From JADLHS01 sp049840435 (lineage in GTDB: Bacteria > Verrucomicrobiota > Verrucomicrobiia > Limisphaerales > JADLHS01): a DNA stretch of 64,000 nt. Positions 45,916-54,052 of the stretch are shown here, piece by piece. Under the pieces are notes generated by a model that made no database searches, had not been told where the DNA came from, and saw only the letters and a list, made by a program, of their open reading frames with translations. Every line of letters begins with the position of its first letter. Position 1 is the stretch's first letter. Location of the stretch: positions 55,178 to 119,177 of the forward strand of contig JASGKY010000029.1 in assembly GCA_049840435.1 (NCBI GenBank), written 5' to 3'. Position numbers and translations under genes: made by a program.

Positions 45916-46815
45916 ATGCGCGTGCTTGTCGTTGGTTGTGGTTATGTGGGCTCGTTGCTGGCAATGGAACTGGCGCGGCTTGGTCATGTCGTGTTTGGCC
46001 TGCGTCGTTCGGCGACAATCAGTGTTGAACTCCAACGCGCTGGCATAACTCTGCTTCAGGCCGATATAACCCAGCCTACCGCTCTGCAAAAATTGCCGCG
46101 AGACTTTGACTGGGTGGTGAACTGTGTTGCATCTGGTGGCGGAGGCGTGGACGAATACCGGCAGCTTTATTTGCTGGGGATGCGAAACTTGATCGAGTGG
46201 CTGGTCCCGGCAAAGGCGGGCGGGGTGTCGCGCTTCGTTTACACGAGCAGCACCGGCGTCTATGGCCAGAACGATGGTTCACAAGTGGATGAAACCAGTC
46301 TGGTGCAACCCTTGGGTGAGACAGCGCAAGTATTGGTGGAAACGGAGAAAGCTTTGCTGACCGCTGGACGGGAATGGAATTTCCCAGCCGTGGTGCTTCG
46401 TGCGGCGGGTATCTATGGGCCGGAGCGAGGCTATCTGCTGAAGCAGTTTCTGCGGGGCGAGGCGCGTATCGAAGGCGCTGGAACGCGGACGCTAAATATG
46501 ATTCATCGCGACGATTTGGTTCGTGCGCTCATTGCGGCGTTGGAGAGCGGTCGGGGCGGGGAGATTTATAATGCGGCAGATAATGAGCCGGTCAGTCAGT
46601 TGGAATTCTTTCGTTGGCTCGCCGCGAAGCTTGGCAAAGCTATGCCGCCCTCTGTGCCGGAAGATGCTGCCGTTCCGCGTAAACGCGGCCTGACGAACAA
46701 GCGGGTTTCCAACCAGAAGCTGAAGACGGAATTGGGGGTCAATTTTGCCTATCCGGATTTTCGGAGTGGTTACAGCGCGGAGATTGAGCGATTGGGCGTT
46801 GGCGGTCCTGGTTGA
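45916..46815 (+). CDS. NAD(P)-dependent epimerase/dehydratase (extended SDR)
   Basis: 299 residues. The N-terminal VLVVGCGYVGSLLAMELARLGH is a GxGxxG Rossmann loop. The catalytic Tyr-x-x-x-Lys of classical SDRs is replaced by YTSSTGVYG with Gly after Tyr, the atypical group seen in YeeZ-like proteins. ETEKALLTAGREW and VVLRAAGIYGPERGYLLK follow. It is a likely sugar or cofactor-modifying enzyme, not assignable further. Starts 5 bp after pabC, so it probably belongs to the same transcript. Confidence 0.85.
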   Translation: MRVLVVGCGYVGSLLAMELARLGHVVFGLRRSATISVELQRAGITLLQADITQPTALQKLPRDFDWVVNCVASGGGGVDEYRQLYLLGMRNLIEWLVPAKAGGVSRFVYTSSTGVYGQNDGSQVDETSLVQPLGETAQVLVETEKALLTAGREWNFPAVVLRAAGIYGPERGYLLKQFLRGEARIEGAGTRTLNMIHRDDLVRALIAALESGRGGEIYNAADNEPVSQLEFFRWLAAKLGKAMPPSVPEDAAVPRKRGLTNKRVSNQKLKTELGVNFAYPDFRSGYSAEIERLGVGGPG

Positions 46816-46821
46816 CCGGCG

Positions 46822-47741
46822 TCACTGATTCTTCTTTTCCCGTTCCAACTCTTGATCCTCCCAAGAAGCGGGATCATCCAACGATTCAAGATGAGTGAAA
46901 ACTACGGCGTCAGAAACTGTGTGGCGAATGTCGGCTTCAATCTTTTCCAGCAATTCATGACCGCGCTGCACGGTCCAGTCACCAGGGACAAGGACGTGGA
47001 CGGAGATGAATTTCTGGCGCCGGATTGGCGGGTGCGCAGAGCGTGAAACTTCATGCCATTTGCTTCGTAGGTCTGAAAGATTTTTTGAATGGCTGCCAAG
47101 TCTGATCCCGAAATGGAGATGTCCATCAAACCACCGACCGAGCGACGCATGATGCCGACCGAGGTCCACACAATGTTCGCCGCCACGAGCAAGGCGACCA
47201 CGGGGTCGAGCCATTGCCAGCCGGTGACGGCGACAAGGCCAATGCCAGCCAGCACGCCGATACTGGTCCAGACATCCGTGAGCAGATGCTTGGCATTAGC
47301 TTCAAGCGTGATGGAATTGTGCTTCTTGCCGGCGCGCAGGATGAGCAGGGCGACGAGGAGATTTACCACAGAGGCCACAACGGAGACCCCAAGGCCAACG
47401 CCGAGCTCTTGCAACGGTTGTGGTGTGATCAGCCGCAGCGTGGCAGCGACTGCAATGCTGATGGCGGCGACAAGGATCAATCCGCCCTCAAGACCACTGG
47501 AGAAATACTCGGCTTTACCGTGGCCGTAAGCGTGGTCTTCATCCGCCGGACGCGCGGCGATGGTCAACATGGCCAGTGCCATGATGCCGCCGAGGAGATT
47601 GACCAGTGATTCAACTGCATCCGAAAGCAAACCCACCGAGCCAGTGATGAGATAGGCGGCGGTCTTCAACCCGATGGTGACCAAGGCTGCCGCAATGGAC
47701 AGCCAGGCAAAGCGGGTGAGTGATTTACGATTTTCTGGCAC
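46822..47741 (-). CDS. Cation diffusion facilitator (CDF) transporter, frameshifted
   Basis: About 306 residues. Six membrane helices with the metal motifs LLSDAVESLVN (helix II) and a second acidic site around LLTDVWTSIGV (helix V); HAYGHGKAEYFSSG is the His/Asp loop. The C-terminal cytoplasmic domain starts after MDISIS and its frame is lost near 47,013 (one A missing in AGAAATTC on the coding strand). The correct continuation KFISVHVLVPGDWTVQRGHELLEKIEADIRH runs in the next frame to 46822. Zinc, iron or manganese export is expected. Convergent with the epimerase gene. Confidence 0.86.
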
Positions 47742-48054
47742 GCTGGAAGGTTAGCCCACAGAACGCGCGAAACACACGAAAAGACTGCAAAAAAGACTGC
47801 GAGTCGCAGCGGTTTGCGATGATGGACTATATTGTTTCGTAGAAGCTATTATCGTCGGTTCTGTCCTTCGAAAGGTTGCCGCATTTTCAGTTAGCCTCGG
47901 AGGGCCAATTCCCAGCGCTTGGAACTAGGCGTTTGATAGGAAGATTCGCAATCAGATTATAGGATTAAGATTCACTGCGGACAAAGCCGTGTCCATTACT
48001 TGGTGCCACGGTGACGGTCCTAATGCATGCGCTTGTCCAACGATCAGAAGCTTG
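47742..48054. other. Intergenic region upstream of the PadR-type gene
   Basis: A gap of about 310 bp between divergently arranged genes. The AT-richer sequence shows no open frame of note, hairpin or repeat up to the candidate promoter at 48055. Confidence 0.45.
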
Positions 48055-48083
48055 TTGACGGAACTGGTGTTTAATACTATGTA
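48055..48083 (+). promoter_or_regulatory. Candidate sigma-70-type promoter overlapping an operator-like palindrome
   Basis: TTGACG at 48055-48060 is separated by 17 bp from TATGTA at 48078-48083, a weak -10. The -10 box lies inside the 17-bp element at 48076-48092, which would allow direct repression. Confidence 0.35.
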
Positions 48084-48092
48084 TTGCAAGGT
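48076..48092 (+). promoter_or_regulatory. Diverged third copy of the 17-bp operator
   Basis: ACTATGTATTGCAAGGT matches the perfect palindrome at 24300 in 14 of 17 positions. It lies 47 bp before the ATG at 48139. A PadR protein, encoded directly downstream, could bind it. Confidence 0.45.
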
Positions 48093-48138
48093 AGTTGGCT
48101 AACCGATGCTGTTATGGTCGTTAGCTGCCGGCAAATTA

Positions 48139-51120
48139 ATGAATGATTTCTTCGACAATTGGACGGTGCAGGTGCGCAAAGGATTGCTGGAGCTTTGCAT
48201 TCTGAATGCGTTGGCAGATACGGAGCGTTACGGCTACGACTTGGTGAAGACTTTGGTCGAGGTCCACGGGCTTGGGGTAACTGAAGGCACAATCTATCCA
48301 CTTCTATCACGATTGCGGGTGGCGGGATTGATTACATCCCGGTTGGAGGAATCAACTTCAGGGCCGGCCCGCAAGTATTATTCACTAACCAAGGACGGGC
48401 GCAAAACGATGGAAGCTATGAACAACTACATGGTTGAGTTAAATCGCAGCGTTACCGGGCTGCGGAAAAAGGAGCCTAGTATGATTGAGTGGACCGAATC
48501 TGCCCGTCGCGTGTTGAATGAATACTGCCTGCGCGCAAAAGAGTCGGTGACGGCCAGCGGGGCCGACGCTGAAGAGGTCAGCGAAGACTTGCGGCGGCAT
48601 GTGGAAGAAGAAGTGCGCGCGGCGCACATCAACGTGGTGACGGAGGTAGACATCCGTCGAATTCTGACCAAAGTCGGAGAACCTCAGCCGAACCCACCGG
48701 AGCTGCCAAAAGCTGGGGGCACTTCCAGCGACGGAAAGCCAGCTGGCGAAAAGCTTAACCATTTTGCGGGATTTTTTCTGGTCAGTTTTGGAGTCGTGTT
48801 GCCGTTGGTGGCATTGATTTTCGAATGGGTGACGGGTAGTTCGGCAGGCGCGTTGTTCGATCCGATTCCGAATTGGTTTCAGTTGCTCGCAGTTGCATTT
48901 GTGCCTGTGGTGAACCTTTGGATTTGGCGCGCAGGAGTGACGCGCGATCGCCGTCAACTCAAGTTGTTGGGGTGGTTTAATGGCGCGACGATTGGGATTG
49001 CTGGCTTTTACACCCTCCTCTACCTGCCATTTCTGCCTTTCGCGGCGATCGGGATCATCTGCTTTGGGCTAGGATTGATACCGATGTCGCCGTTGTTGGC
49101 TGCAATAGTGACTCCGGTGCTTCGTGCTCGATACCGACGCCGGGTTGGAGTTGACCAATTGCCGGGTGGATGGAAGGGGGCTGCGGTGGCTTTCGGTTTG
49201 CTCTGTCTGGCGCAACTACCCAGCGCGGTTACTTATTATGGTTTGGCGCGGGCAACCTCGGACGATCCGGGAATCAAAGCCCACGGAGTCCGCGTGCTGC
49301 GACAATTTGGTGATGAACAAATGCTGCTTCGCGCCTCATACGGTTTGCTTCGTCGCGAATTGGATATGGATGTGGTTCGTTGGCTCGCAAGCGAAAACGC
49401 AACTATTTCCGCAGATGAAGCGCGTGAGATTTATTACCGGGTGACGGGGCAGGCGTTCAATTCCGTTCCTCCACCGAGTATGTACACTCGGGCCGGGCGC
49501 TGGACTGGTCTGGACGAAGAATTCTTTTGGGACGATGGACTTGGGGGCGACGCGGTAGCGCAGCGCGTCAAAGGACTCTCGATGTTGAGTTCGCGAATGG
49601 ATGCGGTGGCAGAGCCGGATGCCGCCCTGGTTTATTGCGAGTGGATCATGGAGTTCAAGAATGTCTCGACCCAGCAACGGGAGGCGCGCGCTCAAGTTAC
49701 CTTGCCTCCCGGGGCGGTGGTTTCGCGTGTCACTCTCTGGATTGATGGCGAGGAACGTGAGGCGGCTTTTGGTGGCCGTGCTCAAACTCGCGCTGCATAC
49801 AAGGAGGTAGCTGTGCAGCAAAGACGCGATCCCATCCTCGTGACCACTTGCGGGCCGGATCGGGTGTTGGTGCAGTGTTTTCCAGTGCAGCCCAACGGCG
49901 GGGTGATGAAGGTGAAACTTGGTATTACCGCTCCGTTGATCCTGGATTCCGTGGAGCGAGGAGCATTTGTGTGGCCGCACTTCTTGGAACGTAATTTCGC
50001 AATCAATTCCAGTCTACGCCACGAGCTCTGGATGGCCTCCTCGAAGCAGCTCAAGAGTGGTAAAGCCGAAGCGACACCTCCAACTTCTTCCGACCACCTA
50101 TTTGCGTTGCATGAATCCTTGAGCGAGGGCGAACTTGCGGGCGGAAACCGAACAATCACTGTCGAGCGTGCTGCGGCGGTGAATGAGGTTTGGACTCCTG
50201 CCAGCGATGGCAGCGGGAATATCCAACAGCAAATTGCGAAAAGTGCGTCGGCGGGAATTCGGCGGCTCGTGCTCGTAGTCGATGGCTCCAAAGGAATGGA
50301 ATCGTATGCCGGTCAGATAGCTGACGCGATCTCCGCTCTATCCAGTCAGATCGAACTAAAATTGATCTTCGCAAGTGATACGGTCGAGGTTGAGTCAAAT
50401 CGCACAACGACATTTCAGCCCGAGCGCGTGGAGGAGATTGAACGTCGGTTGCGACGTGTCAAATTCGGGGGCGGGCAGGATAACCTTCTAGCGCTTGCCG
50501 CCGCGTGGGACACGGCCTCCGCAGTGGAGGGCGGTGCTGTGCTCTGGGTGCATGGGCCAACGCCAGCTCTGCTCTCGGCTGAAAGTGGTTTACTGCAACG
50601 GTTGGAGCGCAATACATCGCGAACCCGCCTGTTTGAAGTGCAAACCGAGTCTGGCCCTGATCGTATTTTGGAGAAGCTGGACGGTCGTTCAGCTTTACAG
50701 AGCGTCCCGCGGTTCAAATCGCTGCAGGACGACTTGCGCCGTTTGTTGGGTCAATTGAATGGGCGCATTCTGATCGTTGAACTTAAACGGGAGAAAATCA
50801 CCAACAGTCCGAACGGCATCCGGGGCAGCCGACATGTTGAACGGCTTTGGGCGCGTGATGAAGCCCAGCGCCTGGCCCGTGCGCGCGAGATAGATGCGGC
50901 GACCAAACTCGCCGTGCAAAACCAACTAGTGACACCGGTGTCAGGCGCGGTTGTTTTGGAACGGAAGGAACAATATGAGCGGCACGGTTTGACGCCTGCT
51001 GCAGCCGCCACAGTGCCGTCTGTGCCGGAACCCACGGCCCTGAGCTTGGTGGGAATTGGGCTGCTGGCCTGCGCTATAGCCCGGAGAAAACGTTCGGCGC
51101 CAAATCGCGGTCGGGGCTAA
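48139..51120 (+). CDS. PadR domain joined to membrane/VIT/VWA-like protein with PEP-CTERM tail (fusion or indel-merged pair)
   Basis: 993 residues in one frame. Residues 1-110 are a PadR winged helix (LLELCILNALADTERYGYDLV, GTIYPLLSRLRVAGLI). From M115 (MIEWTESARRVLNEY) comes a HAAS/DUF1700-like helical part, about four membrane helices (208-355), a VIT domain (about 500-600), a VWA-like domain (about 705-870) whose MIDAS is DGSKG, not DxSxS, and a C-terminal exosortase signal: VPEP at 962, hydrophobic helix, ARRKR. A DNA-binding domain on an exosortase substrate is implausible. AAGGAG lies 6 bp before the ATG at 48481, and inserting one A into the A-run at about 48,470 would end the PadR gene at a TAG. 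So this is probably two genes merged by a sequencing error. Confidence 0.82.
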   Translation: MNDFFDNWTVQVRKGLLELCILNALADTERYGYDLVKTLVEVHGLGVTEGTIYPLLSRLRVAGLITSRLEESTSGPARKYYSLTKDGRKTMEAMNNYMVELNRSVTGLRKKEPSMIEWTESARRVLNEYCLRAKESVTASGADAEEVSEDLRRHVEEEVRAAHINVVTEVDIRRILTKVGEPQPNPPELPKAGGTSSDGKPAGEKLNHFAGFFLVSFGVVLPLVALIFEWVTGSSAGALFDPIPNWFQLLAVAFVPVVNLWIWRAGVTRDRRQLKLLGWFNGATIGIAGFYTLLYLPFLPFAAIGIICFGLGLIPMSPLLAAIVTPVLRARYRRRVGVDQLPGGWKGAAVAFGLLCLAQLPSAVTYYGLARATSDDPGIKAHGVRVLRQFGDEQMLLRASYGLLRRELDMDVVRWLASENATISADEAREIYYRVTGQAFNSVPPPSMYTRAGRWTGLDEEFFWDDGLGGDAVAQRVKGLSMLSSRMDAVAEPDAALVYCEWIMEFKNVSTQQREARAQVTLPPGAVVSRVTLWIDGEEREAAFGGRAQTRAAYKEVAVQQRRDPILVTTCGPDRVLVQCFPVQPNGGVMKVKLGITAPLILDSVERGAFVWPHFLERNFAINSSLRHELWMASSKQLKSGKAEATPPTSSDHLFALHESLSEGELAGGNRTITVERAAAVNEVWTPASDGSGNIQQQIAKSASAGIRRLVLVVDGSKGMESYAGQIADAISALSSQIELKLIFASDTVEVESNRTTTFQPERVEEIERRLRRVKFGGGQDNLLALAAAWDTASAVEGGAVLWVHGPTPALLSAESGLLQRLERNTSRTRLFEVQTESGPDRILEKLDGRSALQSVPRFKSLQDDLRRLLGQLNGRILIVELKREKITNSPNGIRGSRHVERLWARDEAQRLARAREIDAATKLAVQNQLVTPVSGAVVLERKEQYERHGLTPAAAATVPSVPEPTALSLVGIGLLACAIARRKRSAPNRGRG
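48472..48483 (+). promoter_or_regulatory. Strong ribosome binding site before an internal ATG
   Basis: AAGGAG followed by CCTAGT and ATG at 48481, ideal spacing for a translation start. It lies at the boundary between the PadR domain and the membrane/VIT part and includes a TAG in another frame. Confidence 0.65.
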
Positions 51121-51209
51121 GAGGCCAAGGGAGCAGGTTGCTTCTCTAAAAACCCCATCATCTGCCCTTTCAGCGCTGCGATTAGTCCTGACCAGCCCAC
51201 GCGCTTCGC

Positions 51210-52424
51210 TCAAATCATGTGGCAGAACATCGCGTCGCGGAGCTTGGGCTCGAACCACGTGCTCTTGGGCGGCATGATGCCGCCGGCGTCAGCGATGGTC
51301 ATCAGGTCTTCGATGCTCGTCGGGAACATGCTGAACGCGCAGGCGTATTCACCGCTGCTGACGAGTTTCTCCAGTTCCGCCGTGCCGCGGATGCCGCCGA
51401 CGAAATTGATCTTCTTACTTGTGCGCGGGTCGGTGATGCCGAAGATCGGGTCGAGCACGAACTTCTGGAGCAACGTTACGTCGAGCTTCTCGATCGGATC
51501 GTTGGTGGCGGCGAATTGCGGCCGGAACGTGAGCGTGTGCCACTGGCCACCGATGAAGAGGCCAAGTTCGTGTTTGCGGGTAGGCTTGGCCGCGCCGTTG
51601 GGTTTGATGACGAAGATGGCGTCGAGCTTCTGCAACAACTGCGCGGCGGTCAGACCGTTGAGGTTTTTGAGCACGCGATTGTAGGGCAGGATTTGCATCT
51701 GGTTGTGTGGGAAGATGACGGTGAGGAATTGTCCACTGTGGCCCGCGCCTTTGCGTGATTGATACACACGTCCCGCCGCGGCGCTGCGATGGTGGCCGTC
51801 CGCGATGTAGAGGAACGGAATCTTCGCAAACTGGTCAGCAATGAACTTGATGCCGTCCGCATCGGCAACGGTCCATGAGGTGTGGCGCACGCCGTCCTTG
51901 CCGGTAAAATCCACGTCCGGCGTTTTGGCGACGCGATCGCCGATGAACGTGTCCAGTGCATCCACGGCGCGATAGGTCAGGAACACCGGGCCGGTCTGGG
52001 AATTGAGCGTTTCGATGTGACGCACGCGGTCGTCCTCCTTGTCCGGGCGAGTGAACTCGTGCTTCTTGATGATGTTGTTCAGGTATTCCTCGCAGCTCGC
52101 GGCGGCGACGAGACCGATCTGCGCATGACCGCCCATGATCTGGCGGTAGAGGTAAAAGCACGGTTGCTTGTCCTGATAGAGCGCGCCCTGGCTGATGAGT
52201 TTGGCAAAGTTCTCCTTGCCCTTGGCGTAAACGGCGTCCGAATAAAGGTCCACGCCGGGAGCGAGATCAATTTCCGGTTTGCTCACGTGTAGGAAGCTGA
52301 GCGGATTGCCGGCGGCCATCTGGCGGGCTTCCTCGGACGACATGACGTCGTAGGGCAGTTCGCAGATCTGGGCGGCGAGTTCGGGTTTGGGTCGCAGGGC
52401 GGCAAAAGGTTTCAATGTAGCCAT
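51210..52424 (-). CDS. DUF1015 family protein
   Basis: 404 residues. MATLKPFAALRPKPELAAQICELPYDVMSSEEARQMA begins the DUF1015 pattern, and FLYIADGHHRSAAAGRVY is its conserved His-rich centre. FVGGIRGTAELEKLV and AGGIMPPKSTWFEPKLR close it. A predicted soluble enzyme family often encoded with serine or phosphoserine metabolism genes, though none lies here. Start at 52424; the open frame extends upstream but with unlikely composition. Confidence 0.9.
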   Translation of the reverse strand: MATLKPFAALRPKPELAAQICELPYDVMSSEEARQMAAGNPLSFLHVSKPEIDLAPGVDLYSDAVYAKGKENFAKLISQGALYQDKQPCFYLYRQIMGGHAQIGLVAAASCEEYLNNIIKKHEFTRPDKEDDRVRHIETLNSQTGPVFLTYRAVDALDTFIGDRVAKTPDVDFTGKDGVRHTSWTVADADGIKFIADQFAKIPFLYIADGHHRSAAAGRVYQSRKGAGHSGQFLTVIFPHNQMQILPYNRVLKNLNGLTAAQLLQKLDAIFVIKPNGAAKPTRKHELGLFIGGQWHTLTFRPQFAATNDPIEKLDVTLLQKFVLDPIFGITDPRTSKKINFVGGIRGTAELEKLVSSGEYACAFSMFPTSIEDLMTIADAGGIMPPKSTWFEPKLRDAMFCHMI

Positions 52425-52542
52425 AAAAGCGGGCGGGAAGATAGGCGGGGCGGGGCGGGAACGCACGAAAAAAGACCCAAAAGAAAGCTTGCCACTCGAC
52501 GCTCGTAAGTTATGCTCTGCGCCCTTATTTAGGAAAAGATTT

Positions 52543-52809
52543 ATGGCAAGAATTTGTGAAATCACCGGCATCGGCCCGCGCAAGGGCAGCATCATCTGGC
52601 GCTCCGGTAAGAAAAAGAAGCTGGGCGGTATCGGTACGCACGTCACGGCCATCACCAAGCGCAAGTTCATGCCGAACCTGCAGCGCGTGAAGGCGGTCAT
52701 TGACGGCGAAGTCCGCTACATTCGCGTTTCCACCCGCGCTCTGAAGAAGGGTTTGGTCACCAAAGCGCCGAAGCGCACTTGGAAGAAGGACGCGCCCAAG
52801 GCGAAGTAA
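52543..52809 (+). CDS. rpmB: 50S ribosomal protein L28
   Basis: 88 residues. MARICEITGIGPRKGSII and HVTAITKRKFMPNLQRV followed by IRVSTRALKKGLV are the L28 signature. The Cys-x-x-Cys zinc form is absent. AGGAAAAG precedes the ATG by about 6 bp. It stands alone rather than with rpmG, and is closed by a terminator at 52828. Confidence 0.96.
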   Translation: MARICEITGIGPRKGSIIWRSGKKKKLGGIGTHVTAITKRKFMPNLQRVKAVIDGEVRYIRVSTRALKKGLVTKAPKRTWKKDAPKAK

Positions 52810-52827
52810 GCCGGAATCATTTCAAAC

Positions 52828-52859
52828 AAAAAGCGAGGTCTTAACGGCCTCGCTTTTTT
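52828..52859 (+). terminator. Rho-independent terminator after rpmB
   Basis: AAAAAGCGAGG (52828-52838) pairs with CCTCGCTTTTT (52848-52858) over a 9-nt loop and continues into T. The A-run on the other side makes it likely to serve the convergent gene as well. Confidence 0.88.
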
Positions 52860-52882
52860 GTTTTGATAGGAGAGGCTGAAAT

Positions 52883-53149
52883 CTACTCGAAGTTGCGGCG
52901 GATTGCTTCGGCGACATCAGGCGGAGCGGGGAGCTGATATCCAAAGAAGTGTTTTGAACTGATTGCTGCAACCTCGCCACCGAGCTTGGAAACTGTTCCG
53001 ACCCAAGCACCTTCTGGGAGGCTGCCTGTTGTTCGTTTCACGAATTCCGCATGTGGCCAACTCATGTTGAAAGTGAAGTGTGCCACTTCACCGCCTTTAA
53101 CCATGGCGAGAATCGCATCTCCATCGCGCATTTTGATTTTCTCTTTCAT
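52883..53149 (-). CDS. Hypothetical small protein
   Basis: 88 residues from the ATG at 53149 (MKEKIKMRDGDAILAMVKGGEVAHFTFNM given only in part). The composition is that of a compact alpha/beta protein, ending FFGYQLPAPPDVAEAIRRNFE. It has no recognised domain. It starts 17 bp after the smpB stop on the same strand and is probably co-transcribed with smpB. Confidence 0.55.
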   Translation of the reverse strand: MKEKIKMRDGDAILAMVKGGEVAHFTFNMSWPHAEFVKRTTGSLPEGAWVGTVSKLGGEVAAISSKHFFGYQLPAPPDVAEAIRRNFE

Positions 53150-53166
53150 GATTTGCCGAGTGAATT

Positions 53167-53622
53167 TTATTTTCCCTTCGCAAACTTCATCGTCGCGCGT
53201 TTCAGTTCGCGGTCGGATTCGCGCTGCTTGATGTCGTCGCGCTTGTCGAACTGCTGTTTGCCTTTGCCGACGCCGATGGAGACTTTCACTTTCCCGTTCT
53301 TCCAATACATCGCCAGCGGGAACAGGGTGTTGCCCTTGACCGAGGCGAGGCCGAACAGCTTGCGGATTTCCGCCTTATGCAGGAGCAGTTTGCGCGGGGC
53401 TTTCGGGGCGTGATTGTTCAGGTTGCCGTGGGAGTATTCGTCAATGTGCGCGTTGTAGAGCCAGACTTCGTCCTTTTCCACGCGCGCAAAGGCGTCAGCG
53501 ATCTGGCCCTTGCCGGCGCGCAGCGCCTTCACCTCTGTGCCGTGCAGGACGATGCCCGCCTCAAAGGTTTCGAGGATATGATAATCCCGCCGGGCTTTGT
53601 GATTGGTGACTATGTCAGCCAT
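53167..53622 (-). CDS. smpB: SsrA-binding protein
   Basis: 151 residues. NHKARRDYHILETFEAGIVLHGTEVKALRAGKG is the OB-fold core that binds the tRNA-like part of tmRNA; NNHAPKAPRKLLLHKAEI and the basic C-terminal tail (KRDDIKQRESDRELKRATMKFAKGK) enter the ribosome during trans-translation. No ssrA gene is visible nearby. The start is ATG at 53622, just below the terminator at 53631. Confidence 0.95.
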   Translation of the reverse strand: MADIVTNHKARRDYHILETFEAGIVLHGTEVKALRAGKGQIADAFARVEKDEVWLYNAHIDEYSHGNLNNHAPKAPRKLLLHKAEIRKLFGLASVKGNTLFPLAMYWKNGKVKVSIGVGKGKQQFDKRDDIKQRESDRELKRATMKFAKGK

Positions 53623-53630
53623 AAACAACA

Positions 53631-53658
53631 ACAGCCAGAGGTTGAAGCCTCTGGCTGT
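53631..53658 (-). terminator. Rho-independent terminator downstream of rpoZ
   Basis: An 11-bp perfect stem ACAGCCAGAGG/CCTCTGGCTGT with a 6-nt loop. On the minus strand it is followed by TTGTTGTTT. It lies between rpoZ and smpB and separates the two transcripts. Confidence 0.8.
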
Positions 53659-53681
53659 GCAAAATCAAGATGGTTCGCGGC

Positions 53682-53936
53682 TTAGTGCTTTTTGCGCTTC
53701 TTGGCGACGGGCCGGGTCAATTCTTCGATTTCCGGAAGATCCCAGCCGATTTTCTCCTCGATAATTTCGCGCAGGGCGATGTCTGCCGCACCAAGGGTGG
53801 TGTAATCAGCGATGAGCGGACGGCCCATACCGCCGCCGCCGGCGTTCAGTTGGCGCACGCGACGGGAGACGATGTTGATCAAAATGTTGGGCGTGCCAAC
53901 CTTTTCCAGAGCTTTCTTGCAGAGTTCAGCGTTCAC
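53682..53936 (-). CDS. rpoZ: DNA-directed RNA polymerase omega subunit family
   Basis: 84 residues. LVIVASRRARQL-type core reads ILINIVSRRVRQLNAGG here, with ADIALREIIEEKIGWDL following, which matches the PVC-group omega-like family. The basic end PVAKKRKKH fits. Omega binds beta-prime and helps assembly. It stands alone upstream of a terminator; spoT or gmk, the common neighbours, are not here. Confidence 0.8.
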   Translation of the reverse strand: MNAELCKKALEKVGTPNILINIVSRRVRQLNAGGGGMGRPLIADYTTLGAADIALREIIEEKIGWDLPEIEELTRPVAKKRKKH

Positions 53937-54052
53937 AGTATTTCAGTCCAAAATCGAGCGGGTCAGGTTAGCTGACGCCGGCTTGGTTGCAATACAAAAT
54001 TTGGCTTTCAAACTTGCCCCGCCGCGTCCCTTGGCCTAAAACCCTCCCCCGC

